Shown: piece by piece, positions 1-8,308 of the stretch | How the letters are laid out: each line of letters begins with the position of its first letter | Position numbering within the stretch: the stretch's first letter is position 1 | From: Flavimaricola sp. | Lineage (GTDB): Bacteria > Pseudomonadota > Alphaproteobacteria > Rhodobacterales > Rhodobacteraceae | Assembly: GCA_020629175.1 (NCBI GenBank) | Contig: JAHDDU010000016.1 | Span: 8,758 to 60,576, forward strand | Direction of reading: 5' to 3' | DNA length: 51,819 bases | Notes under the pieces: generated by a model | The model's database searches: none | What the model saw: only the letters and a program-made list of their open reading frames with translations | Told to the model about the DNA's origin: nothing | Program-made: the position numbers and the translations under genes

Positions 1-54
1 CTTTTGTTGTCGGTTGCGGCGCTGCCGCGCAGCTGGGTGGAGGAGGAGTGGTGA
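1..54 (+). CDS. 3' end of an unidentified upstream protein (partial)
   Basis: The first frame is open from the window edge and reads LLLSVAALPRSWVEEEW before a TGA at 52-54. That stop overlaps the GTG at 51 of the next gene in a GTGA arrangement, the usual sign of translational coupling, so I read it as the C-terminus of a real gene that starts outside the window. Seventeen residues are too few to name a family. The hydrophobic stretch followed by an acidic tail could be the end of a membrane segment, but this is a guess. Confidence 0.5.
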   Translation, partial: LLLSVAALPRSWVEEEW

Positions 55-1454
55 AACGCCTCATTCAAAAAGGGCTGATGTTTGGCAATCTCGTCCGCGT
101 GGACAGCCCCGTTCTGGTCGAGCGCTATAACAGGGCGCTCAAGTGGCTGATTGGCAAAGAGACGGCGCTGGAAGAGTTTCACGTTGATATTTCGGGCTTC
201 AGTCCCGAGGTTGGTTTTGAGCTGGGCGATGATCAGTACCTGAACCATGCGGGCGTGAACCGACAGTTCATTTTGCTGACCACGGCGCAGAAGACGGCAC
301 CGTTGCTTAATGCTCGGTTCTCAACATCGCGTGGGATCATTCGGCAGTTCATCCATGACAATGAGCCACAGCTTTTTGCGCTGACCTCGCGCGATGCCGT
401 CGCGGGCGAGTTGGTGAACTCGGTTTATTCCGTCGAAACGCCGGCACGACTGTTCGATATCCTCAACGTCTCGGTCGAGGCGGATACGACAACGGGCACA
501 GTGGCCGTGGCCGAAGAGCTTGGGGCCAAGATCGACAGGTTCAAAACGGCTGAGAACGCATGGTGGGATGATGTGCTGATCGCTGAAATGATCGAGCTGG
601 CCCGCAAAACGGGAGATTTGACGCGCAATCCGGTGCGGCTGAGCAAGATGTCGTTCTCGCAAAGCAATTTCTGGACGTCGCACTTTGGCGGCGTCTACCT
701 GTTCCGTGATGTGGCGCGACCCGCTGCCATTGCGCGCTTGGGGGCCGAAGCTCTCGGTGATGTGCCGATTGAGGCGGTGTACGATTTTGACGACCGCGGG
801 CGGATTGCGGCGTTCCTCAATGACAACGATTTGGTTGAGCCCATTGTCAAAGCGCGAGGCATAGACGCCGCAGCCATTCTGCACCAGAAAATGGACTTCA
901 TCGTCGCCGACGTTGCCGGCGTGATGGGCGAAAACCTCAAGGGTGCCACGCGCCGCGATCTGCGCCAGATGGGCCGGCGGTTTGCGTCTCTTTTGCCGCC
1001 CGAGTGGCAGGGGCTGGCCGCGTTGGCGCGATGGGCCGAGGATGGTGGGCCGTGGCCACGGATCGACAGTGATCACCCGGCCTACTTCTATACTTTGCGG
1101 GCGAAAAACCATGCGGATGCGGACTTGGTGAATATGTTGCTGTCAGAACTGTGCCCGCTCGACATTAGGCAATTGTTCATCTGTCACAAGCAGGCCTTCT
1201 ATGCGGCGTATGAGGGCTGGTCCGACGCCAAGAAAGACTATGTCGCCGATTTTCTGTACACTGAATATACAGTTGATAAGGCGGGCACGCGGGATGCGCT
1301 GTTCGGACACGAAGAGCCGATGGATGAGCCCGCAAGTGGCCCATGGCAAACCGCGCGCGACGCAGGGGAGCCCCTGCGTCCCGTGAGTGACGCACGTATC
1401 GAAAGTGTTGGCCCTTGGGGCCATGTGAGGAGGAACGCCCGAAAATGGCCCTGA
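51..1454 (+). CDS. DUF6638 family protein, function unknown
   Basis: A 467-residue protein that I associate with the DUF6638 family of Rhodobacterales; no reaction is known to me. It has no signal peptide or clear membrane helix and looks cytoplasmic, with many short charged helices. I chose the GTG at 51 rather than the one at 48, because GGAGG at 39-43 then sits 7 nt upstream and the start overlaps the preceding stop (GTGA). The last 50 or so residues (from about 415) are rich in Pro, Gly and Arg and are encoded by DNA that contains two strong hairpins. The stop lies 10 bp inside the next gene, so the first genes of the window form one transcript. Confidence 0.7.
   Translation: MKRLIQKGLMFGNLVRVDSPVLVERYNRALKWLIGKETALEEFHVDISGFSPEVGFELGDDQYLNHAGVNRQFILLTTAQKTAPLLNARFSTSRGIIRQFIHDNEPQLFALTSRDAVAGELVNSVYSVETPARLFDILNVSVEADTTTGTVAVAEELGAKIDRFKTAENAWWDDVLIAEMIELARKTGDLTRNPVRLSKMSFSQSNFWTSHFGGVYLFRDVARPAAIARLGAEALGDVPIEAVYDFDDRGRIAAFLNDNDLVEPIVKARGIDAAAILHQKMDFIVADVAGVMGENLKGATRRDLRQMGRRFASLLPPEWQGLAALARWAEDGGPWPRIDSDHPAYFYTLRAKNHADADLVNMLLSELCPLDIRQLFICHKQAFYAAYEGWSDAKKDYVADFLYTEYTVDKAGTRDALFGHEEPMDEPASGPWQTARDAGEPLRPVSDARIESVGPWGHVRRNARKWP
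1359..1423 (+). other. Two hairpins inside the 3' end of the DUF6638 gene
   Basis: GACGCAGGGG at 1359-1368 and CCCCTGCGTC at 1371-1380 are perfect reverse complements two bases apart. A second inverted repeat, TGGCCC at 1409-1414 and GGGCCA at 1418-1423, follows directly. The pair ends just before the GAGGAGG ribosome-binding site (1427-1433) of the next gene, so it could tune translation or mRNA stability at this junction. Neither hairpin is followed by a T run. Confidence 0.6.
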
Positions 1455-1708
1455 TCCGATTGTTTGTTATCGCCTTTATCGTTCTGAGCATCGTTTATAT
1501 CTCGGTTTCGCTGTACAGCCGCGCTGTGCGGCGGGATAAATTGGGTCGTGAATGGGACGAGGACATTCGCGAAGGGGATCGCGCCGCGTTCGTCAAAGCG
1601 GGGCTGAAAGAATATGATGGCTCGTTGCGCCGCAAATTGATCCTTGGCGTCTATGTAATTCCGGCTGTCATTGTCGCAACGATCATTTATGTGGTGAATT
1701 ACTGGTAA
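1445..1708 (+). CDS. Small two-helix membrane protein, function unknown
   Basis: An 87-residue protein starting MALIRLFVIAF. Residues 3-23 and about 65-85 are hydrophobic helices that flank a charged central segment (RRDKLGREWDEDIREG), suggesting a hairpin in the inner membrane. I chose the ATG at 1445 because a GAGGAGG site lies about 11 nt upstream; an earlier ATG in the same frame at 1415 precedes that site and lies deep inside the previous gene. The gene overlaps the DUF6638 gene by 10 bp and is followed 15 bp later by the DUF1523 gene, which fits an envelope-related operon. I do not recognise a family. Confidence 0.7.
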   Translation: MALIRLFVIAFIVLSIVYISVSLYSRAVRRDKLGREWDEDIREGDRAAFVKAGLKEYDGSLRRKLILGVYVIPAVIVATIIYVVNYW

Positions 1709-1723
1709 CCTGAAGGGGGCGAG

Positions 1724-2347
1724 ATGACATATATCAAGTGGGCGTTCTGGGGTGTCTTCTGGCTCTTTGTGGCGGCGTTTTTGCACTACACCTTGCCGCA
1801 GCGGGACACCGTTTATGTGACGGGTGTTGAGATTAAGCTTGAACAGTTTGGGCCCAACTCGATCTTTTGGTCCTCTCCCGATGCGGGTGCGGATGCGGGT
1901 GGTGGACTGGTTGAACGCGATGTCCGCTTTATCGACACAACGCAGGCCAGCGGCCGCGTGATGGTGTATCGCAACGAAGATACCGGGTTTTGGCCGCCGT
2001 ATTTCAAGTTCGACAGTGCCAATCTACAGGCTGAGGCGCGTAACCTCGTCTCCAACCGCGACGCGCCGCAGTGGGTGTCACTGCTGCACTACGGCTGGCG
2101 GATACCCTGGCTGACGGCCTATCCCAATGCAATTTCGGTCCGCCCAGTAGACGGGCCAGATGACACGATCTTTCCGTGGTTTAACGTCATCTTCCTAACG
2201 GTCTTTGCCGCCCTGGTTTGGGGTATCACGGTCCGGTGGCGCAGGTTCAAAGCGCGGCGGATAGCGCCGGCGTTTGAGACTGTAGACAACGCCATTGATG
2301 AGCGCCGGGCCGGCGTCTCACGCTGGTTCCAGAGCTGGCGGCGGTAG
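1724..2347 (+). CDS. DUF1523 family membrane-anchored protein
   Basis: A 207-residue protein resembling the DUF1523 family of Rhodobacteraceae; biochemical role unknown. It has an N-terminal membrane helix (residues 5-22), an extracytoplasmic beta-rich region (about 25-145) with the sequence VYVTGVEIK, a second helix (about 150-172), and a basic cytoplasmic tail with several Arg residues. AAGGGGGCGAG just before the ATG is the ribosome-binding site. It is the last gene of the rightward cluster and converges on the ALDH gene, with a strong GC hairpin between them. Confidence 0.7.
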   Translation: MTYIKWAFWGVFWLFVAAFLHYTLPQRDTVYVTGVEIKLEQFGPNSIFWSSPDAGADAGGGLVERDVRFIDTTQASGRVMVYRNEDTGFWPPYFKFDSANLQAEARNLVSNRDAPQWVSLLHYGWRIPWLTAYPNAISVRPVDGPDDTIFPWFNVIFLTVFAALVWGITVRWRRFKARRIAPAFETVDNAIDERRAGVSRWFQSWRR

Positions 2348-2362
2348 CACGTTTGGCGCCCG

Positions 2363-2383
2363 CCGGGGGCCTCACGCCCCCGG
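2363..2383. terminator. GC-rich hairpin between convergent genes
   Basis: CCGGGGGC (2363-2370), loop CTCAC, and GCCCCCGG (2376-2383) form a perfect 8-bp stem between the DUF1523 gene (+) and the ALDH gene (-). There is no T run after it on either strand, so termination would have to be imperfect or factor-assisted. On the minus strand it follows the 23-bp repeat described next. Confidence 0.5.
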
Positions 2384-2391
2384 ACCCCCGT

Positions 2392-2414
2392 GGAGTTTAT
2401 CCGGTCAGATGAAG
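2392..2414 (-). repeat. 3'-UTR repeat, copy A (CTTCATCTGACC family)
   Basis: On the minus strand this 23-bp element begins CTTCATCTGACC and ends AAACTCC, and it starts one base after the ALDH stop codon. It matches copy B (10217-10239, after malG) at 21 of 23 positions. A third, weaker copy follows the YgjP-like protease gene at about 19636-19655. The GC hairpin at 2363-2383 lies further downstream in the transcript, so the unit looks like a 3'-UTR module. Confidence 0.6.
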
Positions 2415-2415
2415 A

Positions 2416-4737
2416 TCATTCGCCGTAAGGGATCCAGACGGTTTTGACCTCGGTCGCCTGGGCCAGCAAATCGCGGGCGCCGGGGGCGTGATCCTTGCCG
2501 TAGTTCACCCAAGTGCGTTTGAGGTTGCCTGCTGCTTCGCGTTCGATGACCGCAGAGATGTCAGCCGGTGAGAAGGACCAGACAGCATCAATGTCTGCGT
2601 GGCCCGCAGCCTGTGGGGCGAGGTCGGCGTGCGTGCCGGTCAGGATGTTGACGACGCCCGCGGGCACATCGGACGTTTCGAGGACCTGATAAAAGTCTGT
2701 TGCAGCAAGTGGGAAAGGTTCTGAGGCCATGAGCGTCACCCTGTTGCCCATGGATACGGCGGCGGCCATGGGCGAGACGAGACTGAGGAGCGGCCAGTGG
2801 CTTTCGCAAAAGACAGCCAGGTTGCCGACGGGTTCGTGCATGGCAAGAGCGGTGCCGCGGAAGGGGACGCCTCGGGCAGCGCCGTCGTATTTGTCCGCCC
2901 ATGCGGCAAACGTAAAGAGCGTGTTGATTGCGTGATCGACCTCTTCGGTGCCGGATTTGCCTGTCATATCCTTGATCCGGGCGGCGAATTCAGCGGCGCG
3001 GGCAGAGAGGTTTTCGCCGATGTAATAGAGGATTTGCGCGCGCAAGTGGCCGGACGTTTTGGACCAACCCTTGGCGGCGTTCATCGCCTCAACAGCGTTG
3101 CGCAAGTCTTTGCGATTGGCCTCTGGCGCTTGGCCAAGAAGCGCCCCCTTGGGGCCATAGATGGCGCGAGAATAGCCGCTATCCGGGCGGGCTTGCTTGC
3201 CGCCGATGTAGAGTTTTGCTGTGCGGTCGAGGCCTAGTGCCGCGCCATTTCCGGAGTAGGGGGCGATGGGTTTGAGGGCTTTGGGTTTGACGTTGGGTTT
3301 GGTGTATGCGGTCAGACCTTCCCAACCGCCCTCACGGCCAAAGCCGCTTTCACGGATGCCGCCAAAGGGCGCGGCGGCGTCCATCATGTTGGTGCCGTTT
3401 ACCCAGACAATGCCCGCGGCGAGCTTGGGTGCGATGTCGAGGGCGAGGTTGATGTTCTCGCTCCAGACAGACGCGGCGAGGCCGTAGCGGGTATTGTTGG
3501 CCACCTCTACCGCCTCGGCGGGTGTGCGGAATGTGGTCGCCACCAGAACCGGGCCGAAGATTTCTTCTTGCATCAATGTGTCGGCCGGGTGCAGCCCGGT
3601 GATCAGGGTTGGCGGGTAGAAGTTGCCTTTGGGCGGGAGAGGAGTTTCTGCGATATAGGTGTCACCGGCAGAATTCGTGGCGACAAGATCCGAGATCGTC
3701 TTGAGTTGCACCGGATCAACGATGGCCCCGATGTCGATGGATTTGTCGAGCGGATCGCCGATGCGCAAGCCGTCCATGCGTCTGCGCAGGCGAGCGTAGA
3801 AATCCTCGGCGATGCCTTCCTGCACGATGAGGCGGGAGCCTGCGCAGCAGACCTGACCTTGGTTGAACCAGATCGCATCCACGAGGCCTTCGACGGCGGA
3901 GTCAATGTCGGCATCGTCGAATACGATGTAGGGAGATTTGCCGCCCAATTCGAGGGTGAGCGCTTTGCCGGTGCCTGCCGTGGCTTTGCGGATGCGGCGG
4001 CCTACGGCGGTGGAGCCTGTGAAGGCGATCTTGTCGACGTCTGCGTTGACGAGGGCCTCGCCTGTTTCTCCATCTCCGGTGATGATGTTGATGACGCCCT
4101 TGGGCACGCCTGCCTGTTGGCAAAGCTCGGCAAAAATCATCGCTGAGAGGGAGGTGTATTCGGCGGGTTTGAGGACCACTGTGCATCCTGCGGCGAGGGC
4201 CGGCGCAATCTTCCATGCGAGCATCAGCAGCGGGAAGTTCCAAGGGATGATCTGGCCGCACACGCCTATGGCCTGACGATCAGGCTGCTCCTCGTCCAAC
4301 AGCTGGGCAAGACCCGCGTGGTAGTAGAAATGACGTGCGGCAAGGGGGATGTCGATATCACGGGCCTCGCGGATGGGTTTGCCGTTGTCGAGGCTTTCCA
4401 TTACGGCCAGAAGGCGACTGTTCTTCTGGATCAGGCGAGCAAGCGCGTAGAGGACACGGGCGCGGGCAGGGCCACCTTGCTTTTCCCACTTGGGCTGGGC
4501 GCGGCGAGCGGCTTTAACGGCTTCTTTAATCTCGGTATTGGTACATTTGGTGAGGCCTGCGAGACGCTCATTCGTTGCGGGATTAATGATGGTGATGTCA
4601 TCACGCAATGGTCCCCACGTGCCGTCGATAAACGGACCGGCGATGCCGCCGCGGTCCGCAAGCCAAGCCATGGCTTCGGCGCTGCTTTCCGGGGCGGCGC
4701 CGTAGTCCATAGTGTCGAAGATGTCTTTGATGGTCAT
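2416..4737 (-). CDS. ALDH16-type aldehyde dehydrogenase with a second degenerate ALDH domain
   Basis: A 773-residue protein, far longer than the usual 490 or so of NAD(P)-dependent aldehyde dehydrogenases. Residues about 30-485 form a complete catalytic ALDH domain: PWNFPLL, the general base E263 in LELGGKSP, and catalytic C297 in GQVCCAGSR, with the normal 34-residue spacing. Residues about 505-770 are a second, truncated ALDH-like domain without a recognisable catalytic Cys. This two-part architecture is that of ALDH16, in which the C-terminal domain is structural, and a Loktanella ALDH16 has been studied structurally. The gene lies 77 bp downstream of deoC on the same strand. DeoC makes acetaldehyde, so oxidation of that product is a reasonable inference, though the true substrate is unknown. 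Confidence 0.88.
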   Translation of the reverse strand: MTIKDIFDTMDYGAAPESSAEAMAWLADRGGIAGPFIDGTWGPLRDDITIINPATNERLAGLTKCTNTEIKEAVKAARRAQPKWEKQGGPARARVLYALARLIQKNSRLLAVMESLDNGKPIREARDIDIPLAARHFYYHAGLAQLLDEEQPDRQAIGVCGQIIPWNFPLLMLAWKIAPALAAGCTVVLKPAEYTSLSAMIFAELCQQAGVPKGVINIITGDGETGEALVNADVDKIAFTGSTAVGRRIRKATAGTGKALTLELGGKSPYIVFDDADIDSAVEGLVDAIWFNQGQVCCAGSRLIVQEGIAEDFYARLRRRMDGLRIGDPLDKSIDIGAIVDPVQLKTISDLVATNSAGDTYIAETPLPPKGNFYPPTLITGLHPADTLMQEEIFGPVLVATTFRTPAEAVEVANNTRYGLAASVWSENINLALDIAPKLAAGIVWVNGTNMMDAAAPFGGIRESGFGREGGWEGLTAYTKPNVKPKALKPIAPYSGNGAALGLDRTAKLYIGGKQARPDSGYSRAIYGPKGALLGQAPEANRKDLRNAVEAMNAAKGWSKTSGHLRAQILYYIGENLSARAAEFAARIKDMTGKSGTEEVDHAINTLFTFAAWADKYDGAARGVPFRGTALAMHEPVGNLAVFCESHWPLLSLVSPMAAAVSMGNRVTLMASEPFPLAATDFYQVLETSDVPAGVVNILTGTHADLAPQAAGHADIDAVWSFSPADISAVIEREAAGNLKRTWVNYGKDHAPGARDLLAQATEVKTVWIPYGE

Positions 4738-4765
4738 GGTTGGTCTTTCTTCAACGGTGGTGTGT

Positions 4766-4810
4766 CGATTTCTTTCGAAGAAATCGGTTCGAAATCTTGT
4801 GAAGATTTCG
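4766..4810 (-). repeat. Two back-to-back 9-bp hairpins in the deoC-ALDH intergenic region
   Basis: Hairpin 1 is CGATTTCTT (4766-4774), loop TCG, AAGAAATCG (4778-4786). Hairpin 2 is CGAAATCTT (4790-4798), loop GTG, AAGATTTCG (4802-4810). Both stems are perfect and their arms are near-mirror versions of each other. They begin 4 bases after the deoC stop, in the leader of the ALDH message, and neither is followed by a T run. They may be a processing or stabilising element, or a dispersed intergenic repeat. Confidence 0.75.
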
Positions 4811-4814
4811 GGGT

Positions 4815-5819
4815 CTAGCCAATGGCATGGCGATACCCTGCCGAATAGCGGCCAGTGAGGTGATGCTCGAGCTGGCGTTCGATATCACCCAAGAGCGATG
4901 AGGCGCCAAAGCGGAACAGATCAGGCTGCAGCCAGCGGTCGCCCAGCTCGTCCTTGATCATCGCGAGGTAGACGAGGGCGTCCTTGGCCTTGGAAATACC
5001 GCCGGCGGGTTTGTAGCCCACCTTGAACCCCGTCCGCGCCTCATAGGCGCGTATGGCCCGGAGCATGGTAAGAGTAACGGGGAGCGTGGCGTTGACGCTC
5101 TCTTTCCCTGTCGATGTTTTGATGAAATCGGCCCCACCCATCATGCAAATAAGGCTGGCGCGGGCAACGTTGCGGAGCGACCCAAGCTCGCCCGTCGCGA
5201 GGATGGCTTTGACGTGGGCATCGCCGCAGGCCTCCCGCATCATGCGCATTTCATCATAGAGCGCCTGCCAGTTCTGCGTGAGGACATGACGGCGCGAGAT
5301 GACAATATCGATTTCCTGAGCGCCATCTGCGACGGAGCGGCGGATCTCTTCGATCCTGAGGTCCAATGGGGATAGGCCTGCGGGGAAACCCGTCGAGACA
5401 GCGGCAACCGGTATGCCCGAGCCGTCCAATGCATCGACCGCTGTGGCGACCATGTCGTGGTACACGCAAACCGCCCCGGTAGTGAGGCCGGTCATGCCCA
5501 ATTGATCAAGGATTTGGGCGGACACCGGCTGACGCGCTTTGGCGCAGAGCCTGCGCACGCGCATGTGCGTGTCATCGCCCGAGAGTGTGGTGAGATCGAT
5601 GACGCTGACGGCCTTGCACAGCCAAGCGGCCTGATGCGCCTTTTTGACAGAGCGTCGACCCGGCAAGGTGGCCGCGCGGCGTTCGATGGCGGATGTGTTT
5701 GCCTGCACGGCGGCGACCCAATCCAAATCAAGCTCGGTCCCGGCGTTTCGGGGCAGATGAATTTGCGGCACATTCGCCGTCATCGTGGTGGTGGGGGTAA
5801 CATTGGGGTCAAGCGACAT
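4815..5819 (-). CDS. deoC: Deoxyribose-phosphate aldolase
   Basis: Cleaves 2-deoxy-D-ribose 5-phosphate to glyceraldehyde 3-phosphate and acetaldehyde in the cytoplasm, the last step of deoxynucleoside catabolism. The Schiff-base lysine is K234 in FIKTSTGKE, and the second active-site lysine is K270 in VGYKPAGG. The 36-residue spacing and 334-residue length match the longer, eukaryote-like DERA group rather than the 259-residue E. coli enzyme. An N-terminal segment of about 70 residues precedes the barrel. The ATG at 5819 lacks a strong ribosome-binding site, and M13 is an alternative start. It is co-directional with the ALDH gene, separated by a pair of hairpins. Confidence 0.93.
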   Translation of the reverse strand: MSLDPNVTPTTTMTANVPQIHLPRNAGTELDLDWVAAVQANTSAIERRAATLPGRRSVKKAHQAAWLCKAVSVIDLTTLSGDDTHMRVRRLCAKARQPVSAQILDQLGMTGLTTGAVCVYHDMVATAVDALDGSGIPVAAVSTGFPAGLSPLDLRIEEIRRSVADGAQEIDIVISRRHVLTQNWQALYDEMRMMREACGDAHVKAILATGELGSLRNVARASLICMMGGADFIKTSTGKESVNATLPVTLTMLRAIRAYEARTGFKVGYKPAGGISKAKDALVYLAMIKDELGDRWLQPDLFRFGASSLLGDIERQLEHHLTGRYSAGYRHAIG

Positions 5820-5900
5820 GGGTGCAGGATACCTTCGAGTTCAGGCCGTAGGTGTCGCATGTGCGGCATGTTCGCGCAAGGTTTGACCGAACGGTAAAAT

Positions 5901-6740
5901 TCAGGGTTGCAGTAAATCCCGCTGGTACGTTCGCCTGTACCGCTGCGGTGTCATCCCGTGTGCCGCGCGGAAGAGCTTGTGAAAATGCGACAGGTTGGGA
6001 ATGCCGCAATCGGCGGCAATTTCGGCCAGCCCGTCGCTGCCCCCGATCAAACGCGCAGCTGCATATTTCATCCGTTGAGTATTGACGTAGTCAGACGGGC
6101 TTTGGCCCAGCCATTTGCGCATGGAGCGGCTGACATGGGGGTGTCCGAGGCCCGTGGTGGCGACAAGGCCAGCGGCGCCGCCGACAAATACCGCAGGGGT
6201 TTGGGCAGCGGCACAGGCGGCGTGTAGCCAATCCGGTGCGTCGTGAGGTACATCGGTACCGGGCAGACATGCGGCGCAGAGCGGCAAGACGAAAGCTTCG
6301 GCGGCGAGTGCGTCGCAGGCGGATCGCTCCAGCGCATTCGCGGCGGTGTTGATCGCGGCAAGCTGGCGGCTGTCACGCATCAATGTTTCTGGCGTTTCGG
6401 ACGTGCTCCAGAACAGATGCCCCGCGAGAGAGGGATGCCGGTTGCCCACATCCTCCACGAGATCGGGAGCGAGGCTGACGGCGGCAACCACCGGCGCTGT
6501 GCCGCGCCCTTGTAAGGCATATCGGTCCTGTGGGCGGAGAAACAGCAATGTACCTTCGGCATGGTCGCTGCGGCCCTGTGCCGTGTGCAGACGCAAGCCG
6601 TCATTCTGGACCCAAAGCAGCAGGTAGAAATCATGTCCGTGAAGCGTCGTAGACCGCCGCTTGTGAAGCTCGGCGCGGGTCAACTGCGCCGACGCCCCAG
6701 AGCGTAACACATCAGAATGGCGCAAAATCAGCTCGGTCAT
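5901..6740 (-). CDS. AraC family transcriptional regulator
   Basis: A 279-residue regulator. The N-terminal half (about 20-110) reads as a cupin-like ligand-binding fold with HGHDFYLLLWV. The C-terminal 100 residues carry the two helix-turn-helix motifs of the AraC/XylS family, ending in the diagnostic segment GIPNLSHFHKLFRAAHGMTP. It lies just upstream of deoC on the same strand (81-bp gap) and divergent from rpe, so it may control either. The effector is not visible from sequence; sugar-metabolism neighbours make a carbohydrate signal plausible. Confidence 0.85.
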   Translation of the reverse strand: MTELILRHSDVLRSGASAQLTRAELHKRRSTTLHGHDFYLLLWVQNDGLRLHTAQGRSDHAEGTLLFLRPQDRYALQGRGTAPVVAAVSLAPDLVEDVGNRHPSLAGHLFWSTSETPETLMRDSRQLAAINTAANALERSACDALAAEAFVLPLCAACLPGTDVPHDAPDWLHAACAAAQTPAVFVGGAAGLVATTGLGHPHVSRSMRKWLGQSPSDYVNTQRMKYAAARLIGGSDGLAEIAADCGIPNLSHFHKLFRAAHGMTPQRYRRTYQRDLLQP

Positions 6741-6847
6741 GCCCTCAGCCTAGACCAGATGCTGCATCGCGGCAAATGAAGAGGAGGTGACATTTTGATG
6801 TCGTCCGTCTAATCGGGAGCCAAACCACCATTGAGAGGCTGCCGCCC

Positions 6848-7534
6848 ATGTCATTTGACCGCACTGTCAAAATCGCCCCTTCTATTCTGTCTGCGGACTT
6901 TGCGGACTTTGGCCGTGAAATTCAGGCGATTGAAGCGCAAGGCGCTGATTGGGTTCATGTGGATGTCATGGACGGTCATTTTGTGCCGAATGTCACCTTT
7001 GGGCCGCAGCTGTGCAAAGCGATCCGTCCTCACATCAAGACGGTGATGGACGTCCATTTGATGATCGCCCCGGTTGATCCCTATATAGACGCCTTCGCTG
7101 AGGCGGGCGCTGACTTTATCACCGCGCATGTTGAGGCGGGTCCGCATATCCACCGTACGGTTCAGGCGATCCGCGCGAGCGGTGCCAAGGCGGGTGTGGC
7201 GCTCAACCCCGGCACGCCTGCTGAAAGCGTGTCGCATTTACTGGATATGGTTGATCTGGTTTGTGTGATGACGGTGAACCCCGGTTTTGGAGGGCAGAAG
7301 TTTATCGACATGACAGATAAAGTGCGCCGCCTTCGCCAGATGATTGGCGACCGGCCCGTTCATATTGAGATTGATGGTGGCGTGGACCCTACCACAGCGC
7401 CACTGGTTGCCGGAGCGGGGGCAGATGTGCTTGTCGCGGGTTCAGCCGTTTTCCGGGGTGGGTCGGTTGCCGATCCTGCCCCCTATGGAGCGAATATTGC
7501 GGCGATCCGGTCAGCTGTAGAAGGCGCTGCGTGA
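6848..7534 (+). CDS. rpe: Ribulose-phosphate 3-epimerase
   Basis: Interconverts ribulose 5-phosphate and xylulose 5-phosphate in the pentose phosphate pathway and Calvin-type cycles. The 228-residue TIM barrel has the family marks in order: APSILSADFADFG near the N-terminus, the metal and catalytic region HVDVMDGHFVPN (about 35-46), HLMI, MTVNPGFGGQKF (about 138-149) and EIDGGV with the second catalytic Asp. GAGAGG precedes the start. It is divergent from the AraC regulator across a 107-bp gap and is followed by a two-component pair. Confidence 0.96.
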   Translation: MSFDRTVKIAPSILSADFADFGREIQAIEAQGADWVHVDVMDGHFVPNVTFGPQLCKAIRPHIKTVMDVHLMIAPVDPYIDAFAEAGADFITAHVEAGPHIHRTVQAIRASGAKAGVALNPGTPAESVSHLLDMVDLVCVMTVNPGFGGQKFIDMTDKVRRLRQMIGDRPVHIEIDGGVDPTTAPLVAGAGADVLVAGSAVFRGGSVADPAPYGANIAAIRSAVEGAA

Positions 7535-7618
7535 AATCTGCACAATTGCCAGATCACGCCTGCACAAACGCAGCTTAGAGCGTTAAGCTGATGACAGTGC
7601 AGAAGAAGGCCTGAAGGC

Positions 7619-8308
7619 ATGAGTGGAACGATCCTTGTTGTTGATGATGACCCACAGATCCGTGAGGTCGTACGGTTGTCACTTGGGCAAGCCGGCTTTG
7701 ACGTCGAAGAGGCGGGTGACGGTGCGCAGGCTTTGGCGACGTTTGGCAAGGTCGGCCCCGATCTGATCGTGCTCGACATTGGGCTGCCCGAAATGGACGG
7801 GCGCGATGTCTGCCGTGAGTTGCGCCGCAAGAGCGACGTTCCTGTCCTGTTTCTGACCGCTGAAGCGGATGAGATTGATCGCGTCGTCGGTTTGGAACTG
7901 GGAGCAGACGACTATGTGACCAAGCCTTTCTCGCCGCGCGAACTGACGGCACGTATCCGCGCAATCCTCAAACGCGCGAACCCTGGTGATGTAGCACAGG
8001 AAGAGATGCGCCGTGGCATCCTCACCGTCCACCCCGGCCAGCATGATTGCCGGGTGGGCGATACGACGGTGCAGCTGACAAGCCGTGAGATGGACTTGCT
8101 CAGCCGGCTGATGGCGCGGCCAGATCAGGTGATGTCCCGGCCCAAGCTGGTGGATGCGATTTACGGCACCAACATCCACGTCAGTGACCGGACGATGGAC
8201 AGCCATCTGCGGAACCTGCGCTCAAAGCTTGCCGATGCGGGGTGCGAAGATGCAATTGAGACGGTGCACGGCGTGGGCGTGCGAATGGGCCCATGTCGCG
8301 GCGCATAA
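7619..8308 (+). CDS. OmpR-type response regulator
   Basis: A 229-residue two-domain regulator. The receiver has the acidic pocket D9-D11, phospho-acceptor D53 in LIVLDIGLP and the conserved Lys in VTKPFSP (about 102). The C-terminal winged helix (about 130-225) shows LTSREMDLLSRLM and the recognition region DRTMDSHLRNLRSKL. It overlaps the following kinase gene by 16 bp, so the two are cotranscribed and translationally coupled and almost certainly form a cognate pair. The target genes cannot be read from the sequence. Confidence 0.93.
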   Translation: MSGTILVVDDDPQIREVVRLSLGQAGFDVEEAGDGAQALATFGKVGPDLIVLDIGLPEMDGRDVCRELRRKSDVPVLFLTAEADEIDRVVGLELGADDYVTKPFSPRELTARIRAILKRANPGDVAQEEMRRGILTVHPGQHDCRVGDTTVQLTSREMDLLSRLMARPDQVMSRPKLVDAIYGTNIHVSDRTMDSHLRNLRSKLADAGCEDAIETVHGVGVRMGPCRGA

